This document shows positions 36,301 through 43,271 of a DNA stretch of 64,000 nucleotides, piece by piece. The position numbers and the translations under genes are program-made. Origin of the DNA: Humisphaera borealis (lineage in GTDB: Bacteria; Planctomycetota; Phycisphaerae; Tepidisphaerales; Tepidisphaeraceae). The notes under the pieces were generated by a model. The model made no database searches and had not been told where the DNA came from. It was given only the letters and a program-made list of their open reading frames with translations. The DNA lies in NCBI RefSeq assembly GCF_015169395.1, contig NZ_CP063458.1:3968001-4032000 (forward strand). The letters run 5' to 3'. The stretch's first letter is position 1. Every line of letters starts with the position of its first letter.

Positions 36301-36771
36301 GACCGGATACCCCACCTCGGCCGCGGCGGCTTTCACCTTGGCCGGGTCCGACAGTGCGCCGTCGGTGCCGGGCACGGTGGGCACCTTCGCCTTCCTGGCG
36401 ACGCGCTTGGCGGCGGTCTTGTCGCCGAAGGTCTCCAGCAGCTCGGCCGTCGGCCCGACGAACACAATGCCGGCTTCCTTGCACTGGCGCGAGAGCTCAG
36501 CATTCTCCGACAGAAATCCGTACCCGGGATGGATCGCATCGACCTGGTGTTCCTTCGCAACAGCGATGATTGCCGGGATGTCCAGGTACCCCTTCACCGG
36601 CATGCCACCCTCCGGCGGGCCGATCAGGTAGGCCTCGTCGGCCTTGAACCGGTGAAGCGAGAAACGGTCTTCGTGGGTAAAGACGGCGACCGTCGAAAGT
36701 CCGAGTTCGGTCGCCGCCCGGAACACACGAATCGCGATTTCAGATCGGTTGGCGACGAGTAACTTGCGCAT
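33316..36771 (-). CDS. pyc: Pyruvate carboxylase
   Basis: 1151 residues in one chain, the usual length. The biotin carboxylase part (about 1-450) starts LLVANRSEIAIRVFRAATELG and has the Gly-rich ATP loop (KASFGGGGRGMRVV) and EVNPRIQVEHTVTE. The carboxyltransferase part begins DTTMRDAHQSLLATR (a metal-site Asp and His) and continues with EMWGGATFD and HFHTHDTSG. The C-terminal biotinyl domain has AMKMETAV with the biotinylated Lys1116. It makes oxaloacetate from pyruvate and bicarbonate, an anaplerotic reaction. It is transcribed alone, and its promoter region is followed upstream by a large palindrome. The call is secure. Confidence 0.98.
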   Translation of the reverse strand: MRKLLVANRSEIAIRVFRAATELGLSTVAVFTHEDRFSLHRFKADEAYLIGPPEGGMPVKGYLDIPAIIAVAKEHQVDAIHPGYGFLSENAELSRQCKEAGIVFVGPTAELLETFGDKTAAKRVARKAKVPTVPGTDGALSDPAKVKAAAAEVGYPVILKASFGGGGRGMRVVLNESEILGKLEEASREAGAAFGRGEVFIERYVRKAKHIEVQILGDTHGNIVHLWERDCSVQRRHQKVVEIAPSIDLPQQLRVDICEAAKRLCATAGYINAGTVEFLVDVERNEFFFIEVNPRIQVEHTVTEVVTGIDLVKSQIRVAQGHKLHEAPLSIPPQEKIETRGYAVQCRITTEDPENSFIPDYGRISTYRSPGGFAVRLDGGNGFGGSVITPYFDSLLVKVITSGTTFLESIDRMDRALREFRIRGVKTNIPFLENLINHPAFRNGEATTTFIDQNPSLFQFKAKRDRATKLLTYLGDVIVNGRPEVKGKVDVKRRLPMPVVPPYPHGQRPPLGTKDKLTELGPVKFAEWVRKQKRLMLTDTTMRDAHQSLLATRVRTYDLLKVAESTAHLMPNLFSLEMWGGATFDTTMRFLQEDPWDRLYELRKRVPNILFQMLLRASNAVGYTNYPDNVVKSFTKTAAEAGIDVFRIFDSLNWVDNMQVAIETVREHTNSLCEASICYTGDILDPRRTKYSLLYYISMAKKLVAMGTNILAIKDMAGLAKPFAAKTLVKALRDEVGVPIHFHTHDTSGVQAASYLMASDAGVDVVDVALASMSGMTSQPNLNSIVAAMNNTARDTQVDLDAANRLSDYWEATRQAYYPFEEGMLAGTAEVYHHEMPGGQYTNLRQQAKSMGLEARWREIADAYAQVNQLFGDIVKVTPSSKVVGDMAIFMVTNNLTATDILTPGRQHNFPKSVVEMMQGMLGFPEGGWPKVLQKIILDSASEKPIKGRPGSKLEKVDLAATKKELQKKIGREPRDVDVQSYLMYPKVYLDFDKTVKLYDNVSVIPTPAFFYGLQPGEEITLDIEAGKTLIIRYLTVGEPREDGTRTVFFELNGQPREVNVPDRSLEATLHKHPKANPDDAKQIAAPMPGKVTNIAVKPGDLVKGNERLLSIEAMKMETAVYAPREGKIKEVAVKPGSAVTAGDLLVVLEA

Positions 36772-36884
36772 GGATGAGGGTCCGTTCGGGCGGTGAAGGA
36801 AGCAAAAACGCGGCGGTATTGTGGTGTGAACACGCCATTTTGCAAGGGTTTAACAGGGATGACGGTTGACGATATGAACCACGA

Positions 36885-36984
36885 AAGAGCCGCGCACGAA
36901 GCGGTACTCCGCGTAGTAAGCGGGGGTCGTTTTGGCGGCCGGTCCCCGCTTACTACGCGGAGTACCGCTTCGTGCGCGGCTCTT
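36885..36984. repeat. Perfect 41-base inverted repeat (REP pair) beside the RAYT gene
   Basis: Left arm 36885-36925 and right arm 36944-36984 are exact inverted copies with an 18-base loop. The motif GCGGTACTCCGCG recurs inside each. The right arm begins 12 bases from the 3' end of the RAYT gene. A single-arm copy lies on the other side of that gene. Confidence 0.92.
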
Positions 36985-36995
36985 CTTCGTCCAAA

Positions 36996-37505
36996 TCACT
37001 GTTCACGACCGTCATAAAACGCCAGCATCTCGCCTTGCTGATTCAACGTATAATCGACCTTGTCCGCCACCGACGCCTCATCGAACAGATGCAATGTGCT
37101 CCCGTGACGAGTCCAGCGTTTGCGATCAGCATCGTCGAAGCCTGCCTTTGTCAGTGCCCGCGAAGCCCGGGACTTCAGGTCGCTCATTACGCGACCCGGA
37201 TCTCGGTCGACCGACATCACCACGTGCACGTGGTTCGTGCGCACATGGGCCGCCAGCAAACGCCAGCCCTTTTTCCGGCACAGCGATACGATCGCATCGC
37301 GGACAACCTCGCGCTCTTCGGCCGAGCGCAGGACATATGGCGGTTGGGTCATGTCCTGTCTCGATCGTGATTCGCGCAGCGCGTCGGGCTCGACGAATTC
37401 TGTTCCATACTGGTTGTGTTCGCGATCGACGGAGCCCTTGCTCTTGGAGGTGCCGTGCAACCACGTGCCGTAGGTGTGGAAGGTGATGAAGTAAGCAAGC
37501 GCCAC
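36996..37505 (-). CDS. REP-associated tyrosine transposase (RAYT, Y1_Tnp)
   Basis: 169 residues of the IS200/IS605-related Y1 HUH family. The HUH motif is His92-Val-His94 (TNHVHVVMS) and the likely nucleophile is Tyr152 (VDYTLNQQG). The start YFITFHTYGTWLHG is typical of RAYTs. RAYTs cut single-stranded REP hairpins and are thought to mobilise them. It is flanked by palindromes of one family on both sides, supporting its role as the enzyme for that family. No second copy of the gene is in the window, consistent with the single-copy, domesticated nature of RAYTs. Confidence 0.93.
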   Translation of the reverse strand: MALAYFITFHTYGTWLHGTSKSKGSVDREHNQYGTEFVEPDALRESRSRQDMTQPPYVLRSAEEREVVRDAIVSLCRKKGWRLLAAHVRTNHVHVVMSVDRDPGRVMSDLKSRASRALTKAGFDDADRKRWTRHGSTLHLFDEASVADKVDYTLNQQGEMLAFYDGREQ

Positions 37506-37535
37506 GGGTGGGAAGAGTATATCTTGCGAACTGGC

Positions 37536-37575
37536 CCCCGCTTACTGCGCGGAGTACCGCTTCGTGCGCGGCTCC
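37536..37575. repeat. Second REP copy on the 5' side of the RAYT gene
   Basis: A 40-base copy of the right arm of the large inverted repeat, differing at about one position, plus a few bases at its end repeated again (cttcgtgcgc). It lies 30 bases beyond the RAYT start codon, so the gene is bracketed by its own palindromes. Confidence 0.85.
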
Positions 37576-37693
37576 TTCGTGCGCACCTCAGTCCACCAAC
37601 TTATCGCTTGCTTGCGTGTCCCGGTTGAGGCAGAGTGAACTTCCGGCGACCCCCGTGCGACTGTAAGCACTGCATCGACGAGGTAATGACACC

Positions 37694-39025
37694 ATGGAAC
37701 GGCATTTTTTCATTGCGGTCCTGTTGGCGTTGGCGACATCGGCCGCCGCGCAGAGCTTCCAGGGAGACGGGCTGACGGTCGAGCTTTCGGCGGCCGGCGA
37801 CACCATCACCGGGCATGTCACCAGGGACGGCGCGCGATTCCCCCTGACGGCCAAGCCGGCGGCGGGCGGTCGGATGGACGGCACGTTCACCGCCAACGGA
37901 AGCTCGTTTGAGTTCACCGCGACGCGCGACGGGGACGGCTTGGTGTTCCGCACCGGCACCAAAACGTATCGCCTGAAAGCTGTCGCCGCGCCCGCCGCCA
38001 TCCCCGACACGCTGACGTTCGGCCGGGTCGAAATCCGCGACGTGCACATGGACAATCGCGTTTCGCACACGATGTATGTGCCCCAGGGCTGGTCCTTCAA
38101 AGGCGGCGTGCACTGGTCCGAGGGAACGATCGTCTACCCGCAGAAGACGATCGAAGTCGTCTCGCCGGACGGCTACGCGGTACGGTTCACGCCGGCGTTG
38201 TACCTGGGGTACTCCGAGATGGACCCCAACTTCGCGATGCAGCTGAAGCAGAACGGACTGTGGGATCCGCGGCAGCACCAGGAGCGCAGCGGCATTCCTC
38301 CGCCGACCGACATCGGGCAGTTCATGGTCGGCTTTATGCAGCGGAACAACCCGGCGATCAGCGATGTTCGGCTGGTGGACCAGCGGCGCGACCGCGACGG
38401 CGAAGAGGCCATGAAAAAGGCGATGGGCGACGCCGCCCCGTCCGGCCAGTTGCACGTCGTGAATGTCGAGTACAAGCGCAACGGCGTGGCGATCAGGGAG
38501 GAAATCAACCTTCAATACTATGCCTCACCGCCGGTGCGCGGCCCTTCAACCCTCTGGCAATACATGATCACTACCGACGCGATCGTGTCGGGCCCGGCCG
38601 AGGGATTCGCGGCCAAAAAGCCGCTGCTCTATGGCATCGCCAAGTCGCTTCAGACGGTGCCGAACTGGGATCTCTGCAAGAACAACGTGCTGGTGGCGAT
38701 CCAGAACGCGAGGCATCAGGCAAACATGCAGCAGATTCAGCAGTGGGGCGAAGCCATCCGCAAGGCCGGCCAGGAGTACAGCAAGATGTCTGACGCACAG
38801 ATGAAGAGCTGGAAGGAACAACAGAAGGTCGACGACAGGCTCCAACGCGACCGGATCAATCGAATCTACGACCTTTACACCGTGACCGATACAGAGGGCA
38901 ATCGCATCGTCGTGCCGCTGGGTTACCCGCACCTGTACAAGACCAACGACGGGAAGTTCATCGCATCGAAGCAACAGTTGTCGCACACTCAGGCCCAGGG
39001 CCTGACGCCTGTGGAGGCAAACTAG
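37694..39025 (+). CDS. Secreted protein of unknown function
   Basis: 443 residues. A signal peptide covers about 1-20 (FFIAVLLALATSAAAQS). Residues 20-100 are a small beta-domain (SFQGDGLTVELSAAGDTITGHVTRDG) of a kind seen in many exported proteins. The central part (VSHTMYVPQGWSFKGGVHW to QYYASPP) has the look of a steroid-like or 'DUF-type' beta sandwich, and the C-terminal 120 residues are strongly helical and charged (QQIQQWGEAIRKAGQEYSKMSDAQMKSWKEQQKVDD). No enzyme motif is seen and no family is recognised. It stands alone between the RAYT locus and a convergent sigma factor gene. Confidence 0.78.
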   Translation: MERHFFIAVLLALATSAAAQSFQGDGLTVELSAAGDTITGHVTRDGARFPLTAKPAAGGRMDGTFTANGSSFEFTATRDGDGLVFRTGTKTYRLKAVAAPAAIPDTLTFGRVEIRDVHMDNRVSHTMYVPQGWSFKGGVHWSEGTIVYPQKTIEVVSPDGYAVRFTPALYLGYSEMDPNFAMQLKQNGLWDPRQHQERSGIPPPTDIGQFMVGFMQRNNPAISDVRLVDQRRDRDGEEAMKKAMGDAAPSGQLHVVNVEYKRNGVAIREEINLQYYASPPVRGPSTLWQYMITTDAIVSGPAEGFAAKKPLLYGIAKSLQTVPNWDLCKNNVLVAIQNARHQANMQQIQQWGEAIRKAGQEYSKMSDAQMKSWKEQQKVDDRLQRDRINRIYDLYTVTDTEGNRIVVPLGYPHLYKTNDGKFIASKQQLSHTQAQGLTPVEAN

Positions 39026-39089
39026 CGATTCAGACCCGTTTCAGACGTGAGTACACGCCCGTGACAGAAGTACGAGCCTGGGCACGTGA

Positions 39090-39848
39090 TCACCCCTGCG
39101 GCTTGGCCTTGGCCAGCGCATCGTGAAGGTCGTGAATCTCCTGATCGACCTCGCCGTCCCCGGCGTATTCGGCGATCGCTTCGCGGAGGCTCCGATTGAA
39201 CTGGCGCTTTGCCGTCGTCAGCAGGTTGGACACCTGCTCGGCACTCTTGCCGCCGATGGTGCGGGCGATCACTTCGTAGTCGGCCGGCGGGGTTCCGTCA
39301 CGCGAAGGGGCCAGCAGCCGGGCTTCGAACACCGTCCATAAATCGGTTCGTCCGTCGGCATCGCAGGTTTGGTGCATCAGTGTGGCAGCGCGGTCCATGA
39401 CCTGCCGTGCCCAGGCGGCTTCAAACGCCGCCGAGGGTTCTTCGGCCCGCGGGTCGGCCGGGTCGCCGGTCACGTCGGCGTCGATCGCGAGGGTGGCTTC
39501 ACCGCCACCGCGCTTCTTTGCGCGTGCCGCCCGTGCCCGGTCCACCAGGAAGTTTCGCAGCGATGCCAGAAGGAAGGTGCGGAACTTGCCGCGTTCGGGC
39601 TGTGCCCGCGCGACCAGGGTGTTCTCGATCAGCTTGCTGGCCAGGAATTCCTGAAGCAACTCGTCGGCGGTGTCGTGACTGAGCCGCCGGGCAAGGATCA
39701 GGTGGGCCCGCAGCGCCGGCAGGTAGCGGATGACCAGTTCGTTGAGCGCGTCGCGCGACTGCTTGTCTTCCGCGCCGGCCGCCCGCCCGACCAGCGACCA
39801 GCTGGTCTTCGGAAATGCCGCGGGCTCGTCGCGCTCTCTGGTGGCCAT
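39090..39848 (-). CDS. ECF-type RNA polymerase sigma factor
   Basis: 252 residues from MATRERDE. Region 2 is visible in ALNELVIRYLPALRAHLILARRLSHDTADELLQEFLASKL and the RGKFRTFLLASLRNFLVD segment, and region 4 (the -35 binding HTH) in YEVIARTIGGKSAEQVSNLLTTAKRQFNRSL. The long acidic loop between them (AIDADVTGDPADPRAEEP) and overall length mark it as a planctomycete-type extended ECF sigma. An open frame extends upstream to 41267 but that part overlaps the oxidoreductase gene out of frame and is spurious. It lies 56 bases downstream of the molybdopterin oxidoreductase gene on the same strand; no anti-sigma gene is adjacent. Confidence 0.88.
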   Translation of the reverse strand: MATRERDEPAAFPKTSWSLVGRAAGAEDKQSRDALNELVIRYLPALRAHLILARRLSHDTADELLQEFLASKLIENTLVARAQPERGKFRTFLLASLRNFLVDRARAARAKKRGGGEATLAIDADVTGDPADPRAEEPSAAFEAAWARQVMDRAATLMHQTCDADGRTDLWTVFEARLLAPSRDGTPPADYEVIARTIGGKSAEQVSNLLTTAKRQFNRSLREAIAEYAGDGEVDQEIHDLHDALAKAKPQG

Positions 39849-39904
39849 GGGGCGTGCTCCGGAAGTCGAGAAAAAGGACAGAGTCGCGCACGATTCGCGG
39901 CGTC

Positions 39905-41194
39905 TTAAAGCACCTCGAACCGAACAGCGTCCACGCCGTTCTTCCCCGATTTGAGAATCGGCCGCGGCTCCGGCTGGGCGAAGTCGTTGAGATCCACCGC
40001 GCGGGCGCGGAACTCGTACTTGCCCGGCTTGAGGTCCTTCAGTGCCGCCGACCAGGAGATCATGCTGTAGCGCAGCGGCCACTGGAGCGGGCGGCCGGTG
40101 GCGGGATCGAAGCCGAGCAGGTCTTTCGGAGCCACGCCCGCCGGCAGAACCTGCCGCCAGTCGGCGGGGGGCGATTCGAGGTCTGCCGGCGTCCATTGCG
40201 CGGCGCGGTACGTGACGTCGTCTTGGGTGACCGCCGGTGCGCCGGGCTCGACGCGGTGCAGCCAGTACTCCACGCGTTTGAGCCCCGATAGCCCTGACAT
40301 CACCAGGCCTGTCATGATGATCGGCTGGCCGGCGGCGAACGTGTCGGGGCACTTGTCGGTGTAGGCGGCGGTCTTCAGGTGCGAATCGGGGTCGTTGTTC
40401 TGGTTGGCGTAGGTGTCGTTGGCTTTGAAGTCGTTGGTCAGCGAGATCCGCTGGAGCCACTTGATCGATTTGAACCCGTGCGCCCAGGGGATGACCATCC
40501 GCACCGGCCCGCCTCGCTCGAGCGAGACCGGCTCGCCATTCAGCCGGTACGCGATGAACGCCGGCAGTTCGCCGGGTGGGGTTTCCATCGCCTCGGTGTA
40601 GCTCAGGGACGACTGGAACAGTTGCTTGGGGTCGTTGTTGTGGAAGCCGTGGAAGTAGAGGCGACGGACATTGCGCATCGGACCGCACAGCCGCAATACG
40701 TCGCGCAGCGGCACGCCTTCCCACAGGCCCTGACCGAGAGGCGAAGGGATGTTCAGGCACTGCATCGCTTTTAGGTAGCGCACGCCGTGCCTTTTGCCCA
40801 TCTCCAGCAGAGCAGGAAGATCGAGCGCGGTGCCGTCGGCGATCGCGAGCGGTTTCGTGATGCTCGCCGGCTCTTTGACGAGATCGCTGACGAACGGGTC
40901 GGCGACGATTTCCAGTCGCCAGGCTTCGGGCGTCAAGCGTGCTTTGACGAGCGCTTCGCCGACGAGCTTGTGCGGCTTGGGGTTGCCGCGGGAGACGTCG
41001 TAGAAATCGTCGGCGGGGGTGAGCAGCGGATGTGCCGGCGGCGGGGTGGCGGTGGCGGCGGGGGGTGATGCCGGACTTGCCGCGGCCGACTGTCCTGCAG
41101 CCAGCCGAGGCGCCATCGCCGCCAGGCCCGTAGCGGCGGTTGCTCGCAAGAGCTGGCGGCGGGAAGACGAGCCTGTCGGGGTTGGTAAATCCAT
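39905..41194 (-). CDS. Tat-exported molybdopterin oxidoreductase (sulfite-oxidase-like)
   Basis: 429 residues. The start SSSRRQLLRATAATGLAAMAPRLAAG is a twin-arginine signal (RRQLLR), so the protein is folded with its cofactor before export. After a Pro-rich linker comes an oxidoreductase molybdopterin-binding domain: YLKAMQCLNIPSPLGQGLWEGVPL, with Cys146 as the likely molybdenum ligand, then PVRMVIPWAHGFKSIKWLQRISL, and a C-terminal immunoglobulin-like dimer domain ending in KYEFRARAVDLN. The overall plan is that of sulfite oxidase and related enzymes; the true substrate is not set by the sequence. A sigma factor gene follows on the same strand and may be cotranscribed. Confidence 0.87.
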   Translation of the reverse strand: MDLPTPTGSSSRRQLLRATAATGLAAMAPRLAAGQSAAASPASPPAATATPPPAHPLLTPADDFYDVSRGNPKPHKLVGEALVKARLTPEAWRLEIVADPFVSDLVKEPASITKPLAIADGTALDLPALLEMGKRHGVRYLKAMQCLNIPSPLGQGLWEGVPLRDVLRLCGPMRNVRRLYFHGFHNNDPKQLFQSSLSYTEAMETPPGELPAFIAYRLNGEPVSLERGGPVRMVIPWAHGFKSIKWLQRISLTNDFKANDTYANQNNDPDSHLKTAAYTDKCPDTFAAGQPIIMTGLVMSGLSGLKRVEYWLHRVEPGAPAVTQDDVTYRAAQWTPADLESPPADWRQVLPAGVAPKDLLGFDPATGRPLQWPLRYSMISWSAALKDLKPGKYEFRARAVDLNDFAQPEPRPILKSGKNGVDAVRFEVL

Positions 41195-41369
41195 GGCGAC
41201 GTCGGGTTCGCGGCAGCGGTATCGGGGACGCGCCGGGTATGATCACCGCCGTGCATCGGCGTGGCAATTCAAATCGCCACGACCGGTCAGGCTTTGCCTT
41301 CGACCGGCCGCAGAGCTTCGCGCATCGGGTCAGGTCGTGGCCACGCCTGGATTACAGTGGAGGGCTCTT

Positions 41370-43010
41370 ATGTCCGTTCGAACCATCGGTCGGCTGTTCG
41401 TCTTCTCCAGTGCCGTGGCGCTTGCCGCGGGTGTGATGTGGGTCGCAGCGCCCGAATCGGCGGGCGTGGCGATCGGCGCGCCGCCCGTCGCTACGCCGGC
41501 ACCGGAATCAGTTGCCGACATTTCGGCGCGCCTCGCTCGGCTTTTCTGCGTTGAACGTGCGACCCCTTTGTCCGGCAAAGAGCTCGGGTCGCTAAAGGTC
41601 GGCGTTCGACCAAACCCGGCGGCGTCTGCCGCGACCCCTCGGCCCGACGTGCGCTGGCTCGTCCCTGACATCGCGATTCGCGTCCGCGGCGAGCATGTCG
41701 TCAGGGACGCCGCGACACGGCAGTGGATGGTGGGCACGTACGACGCCGGCGAGCGAGCCGTCATCGGTTCGGCGACCTACAAAGATATCGACGAGCTCTA
41801 CGCCGCGCTCGACTACCACGCCCTCCCCAAGCCGCCCGAGGGCTTCACACTGTGTGAGGTCGCCCGCCTGCCCGATTTCCCGACGCGCCTCGCGAGCGAC
41901 GGCAAAGGCGGGCCGCTGTTCGTGCTGTGTCAGAGCGGCGATGTCTATCGCGTGGACCGCGGCCGCGACCCGTCGCTGCCACGCCGCGTGCTGGAGGCCC
42001 GGAGCTATCTCAAGGCCGGATACTGGTTCACCCTGGGATTGATGCTCGATCCTGACGGACGGCTGTATGTCGTTGCCAACGAGCGCGACGATACGGTCAC
42101 GCCGGTCATGAACCGCGTGACGATCTTCCGCACCGCCCCGCGATCCGCCGATGCCGTCACGCTCAAACAGGAACCCTGGCTGAAGGTCGAGTTTCCGTAC
42201 GAGATCAAGACGTTCAATCACGGCGTGAGCCATATCGCCGCCGGGCCGGACGGGTGTTTTTACGTCAACAGTGGGTCCCGTACCGATGCAGGGGAGGAAG
42301 GCGAAGACCCCCGGTTCGCTCAGATCGGGGAGATCGATCTGACCGCGTGTGTTTGGCGGATCGACCCGCGGAACGATCCGCCGAGAGTCGAAGTGTTCGC
42401 CAGAGGGCTGCGCAATACCTATGGCTTTTGCTGGGATGCCCGCGGCCGGATGATCGCGACCGACAACGGCCCCAATCGCGACGCGCCCGAAGAGCTGAAC
42501 TTCATCGAGCAGGGCAGACATTACGGCTTTCCGTACGCGTTTTCCGACCTCGCCGAGCGGCCGTACACCCACACCCCAAAGGCCCCGAAGCCGGCGGGCG
42601 AGTTCGTGAAGCCGATTCCCAACCTCGGCCCCGACGGCGGCTACGCCGACGGCAGGGCGATCTCGACTTTCACGCCACACTCGTGCCCATCGGGCATCGT
42701 GTGCCTGGGGGCCGACTTTCCCGAGGCGTACCGGGGCGCGTTTCTGGTGGCGCGGTTCGGCAACATGATCCCAGGCTCGACGGCGAGCGGGTTCGATCTA
42801 TTGCGTCTCGATCTACAGGACAACGACGGGAAACCACAAGGTGTCAAGGTGCACCGCATGTTATCGCCTCTGGGCCGTCCGATAGATGTCCACCACTGGG
42901 GGGAGGGCACGATCGCAATCTGCGAATACGCGCGCGAAGTCACGTTCCCGTCGTCGGTGCCTATGCTGCCGGGACGCATCCTGGAGCTTAGGGCTGAAGG
43001 GCGTCGTTAG
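41370..43010 (+). CDS. Sorbosone/glucose dehydrogenase-like beta-propeller protein
   Basis: 546 residues from an ATG preceded by ggagg. A membrane or signal helix covers about 10-30 (LFVFSSAVALAAGVMWV). From about residue 160 on are the six-blade features of the PQQ-dependent soluble glucose dehydrogenase / L-sorbosone dehydrogenase family: LPDFPTRLASDGKG, LGLMLDPDGRLYVV, HIAAGPDGCFYVNSG, ARGLRNTYGFCWDARGRMIATDNGPNRDAPEELNFI, and HSCPSGIVCLGADFPEAYRGAFLVARFG. It probably oxidises a sugar or related molecule in the periplasm with PQQ; whether the PQQ site is intact was not checked. It is divergent from the oxidoreductase gene. The long upstream open frame is not translated. Confidence 0.86.
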   Translation: MSVRTIGRLFVFSSAVALAAGVMWVAAPESAGVAIGAPPVATPAPESVADISARLARLFCVERATPLSGKELGSLKVGVRPNPAASAATPRPDVRWLVPDIAIRVRGEHVVRDAATRQWMVGTYDAGERAVIGSATYKDIDELYAALDYHALPKPPEGFTLCEVARLPDFPTRLASDGKGGPLFVLCQSGDVYRVDRGRDPSLPRRVLEARSYLKAGYWFTLGLMLDPDGRLYVVANERDDTVTPVMNRVTIFRTAPRSADAVTLKQEPWLKVEFPYEIKTFNHGVSHIAAGPDGCFYVNSGSRTDAGEEGEDPRFAQIGEIDLTACVWRIDPRNDPPRVEVFARGLRNTYGFCWDARGRMIATDNGPNRDAPEELNFIEQGRHYGFPYAFSDLAERPYTHTPKAPKPAGEFVKPIPNLGPDGGYADGRAISTFTPHSCPSGIVCLGADFPEAYRGAFLVARFGNMIPGSTASGFDLLRLDLQDNDGKPQGVKVHRMLSPLGRPIDVHHWGEGTIAICEYAREVTFPSSVPMLPGRILELRAEGRR

Positions 43011-43109
43011 TTGATCTCTATCAGTGACTTATGATCCCCGCGACGTGCTCGGGCCACGGCTTGTACAGGAGAGATCAAAGACTGGGTTACGGCGGGAACC
43101 GTCCAGCAA

Positions 43110-43122
43110 GATATTGAGTATC
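43110..43122 (+). promoter_or_regulatory. Palindromic operator-like site upstream of giant gene 1
   Basis: GATATTGAGTATC, an inverted repeat of GATA/TATC. A matching palindrome (GATATCGAATATC) lies at the same distance, 31 bases, upstream of the -35 element of the paralogous gene. The conservation and equal spacing suggest binding by a common regulator. Confidence 0.55.
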
Positions 43123-43152
43123 AAAAGTTTGCCACGACGAAATGAAATCTTG

Positions 43153-43180
43153 TTGACGCTGGTGGGCTGTGATGTACCCT
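43153..43180 (+). promoter_or_regulatory. Probable sigma-70-type promoter of giant gene 1
   Basis: -35 TTGACG (43153-43158), a 16-base spacer and -10 TACCCT (43175-43180). The paralogous gene has TTGACG, 16 bases, TACCTT. The match is modest for each alone but is conserved in both copies. An A/T-poor downstream region carries a conserved TTGTACATGTCG. Confidence 0.6.
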
Positions 43181-43231
43181 ACTCGCTGCACCTTTTCGGG
43201 TTGTACATGTCGTTGAAGATCGCGGAGTTTA

Positions 43232-43255
43232 CGTCGCCTTGCATGCAGGGTGACG
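43232..43255 (+). promoter_or_regulatory. Leader hairpin just before the ribosome site, giant gene 1
   Basis: A ten-pair stem (C-GTCGCCTTG with CAGGGTGAC-G) with loop CATG. It ends one base before the gcgaggagaga ribosome site of the ATG at 43272. The same hairpin recurs in the paralogous gene, with three base changes that all preserve pairing through G-U/G-C exchange. Confidence 0.65.
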
Positions 43256-43271
43256 CGAGGAGAGAGAATTA

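Noticed and set aside
33553-36762. Two plus-strand open frames of about 510 and 540 residues opposite pyc
   Set aside because: Shadow frames of pyruvate carboxylase, with no domains and His/Arg/Asp-rich composition.
39849-41267. Sigma factor fused to a long N-terminal extension (725-residue open frame)
   Set aside because: The extension is an out-of-frame reading of the molybdopterin oxidoreductase gene and is Arg/Pro-rich nonsense; the sigma domain begins at MATRERDE.
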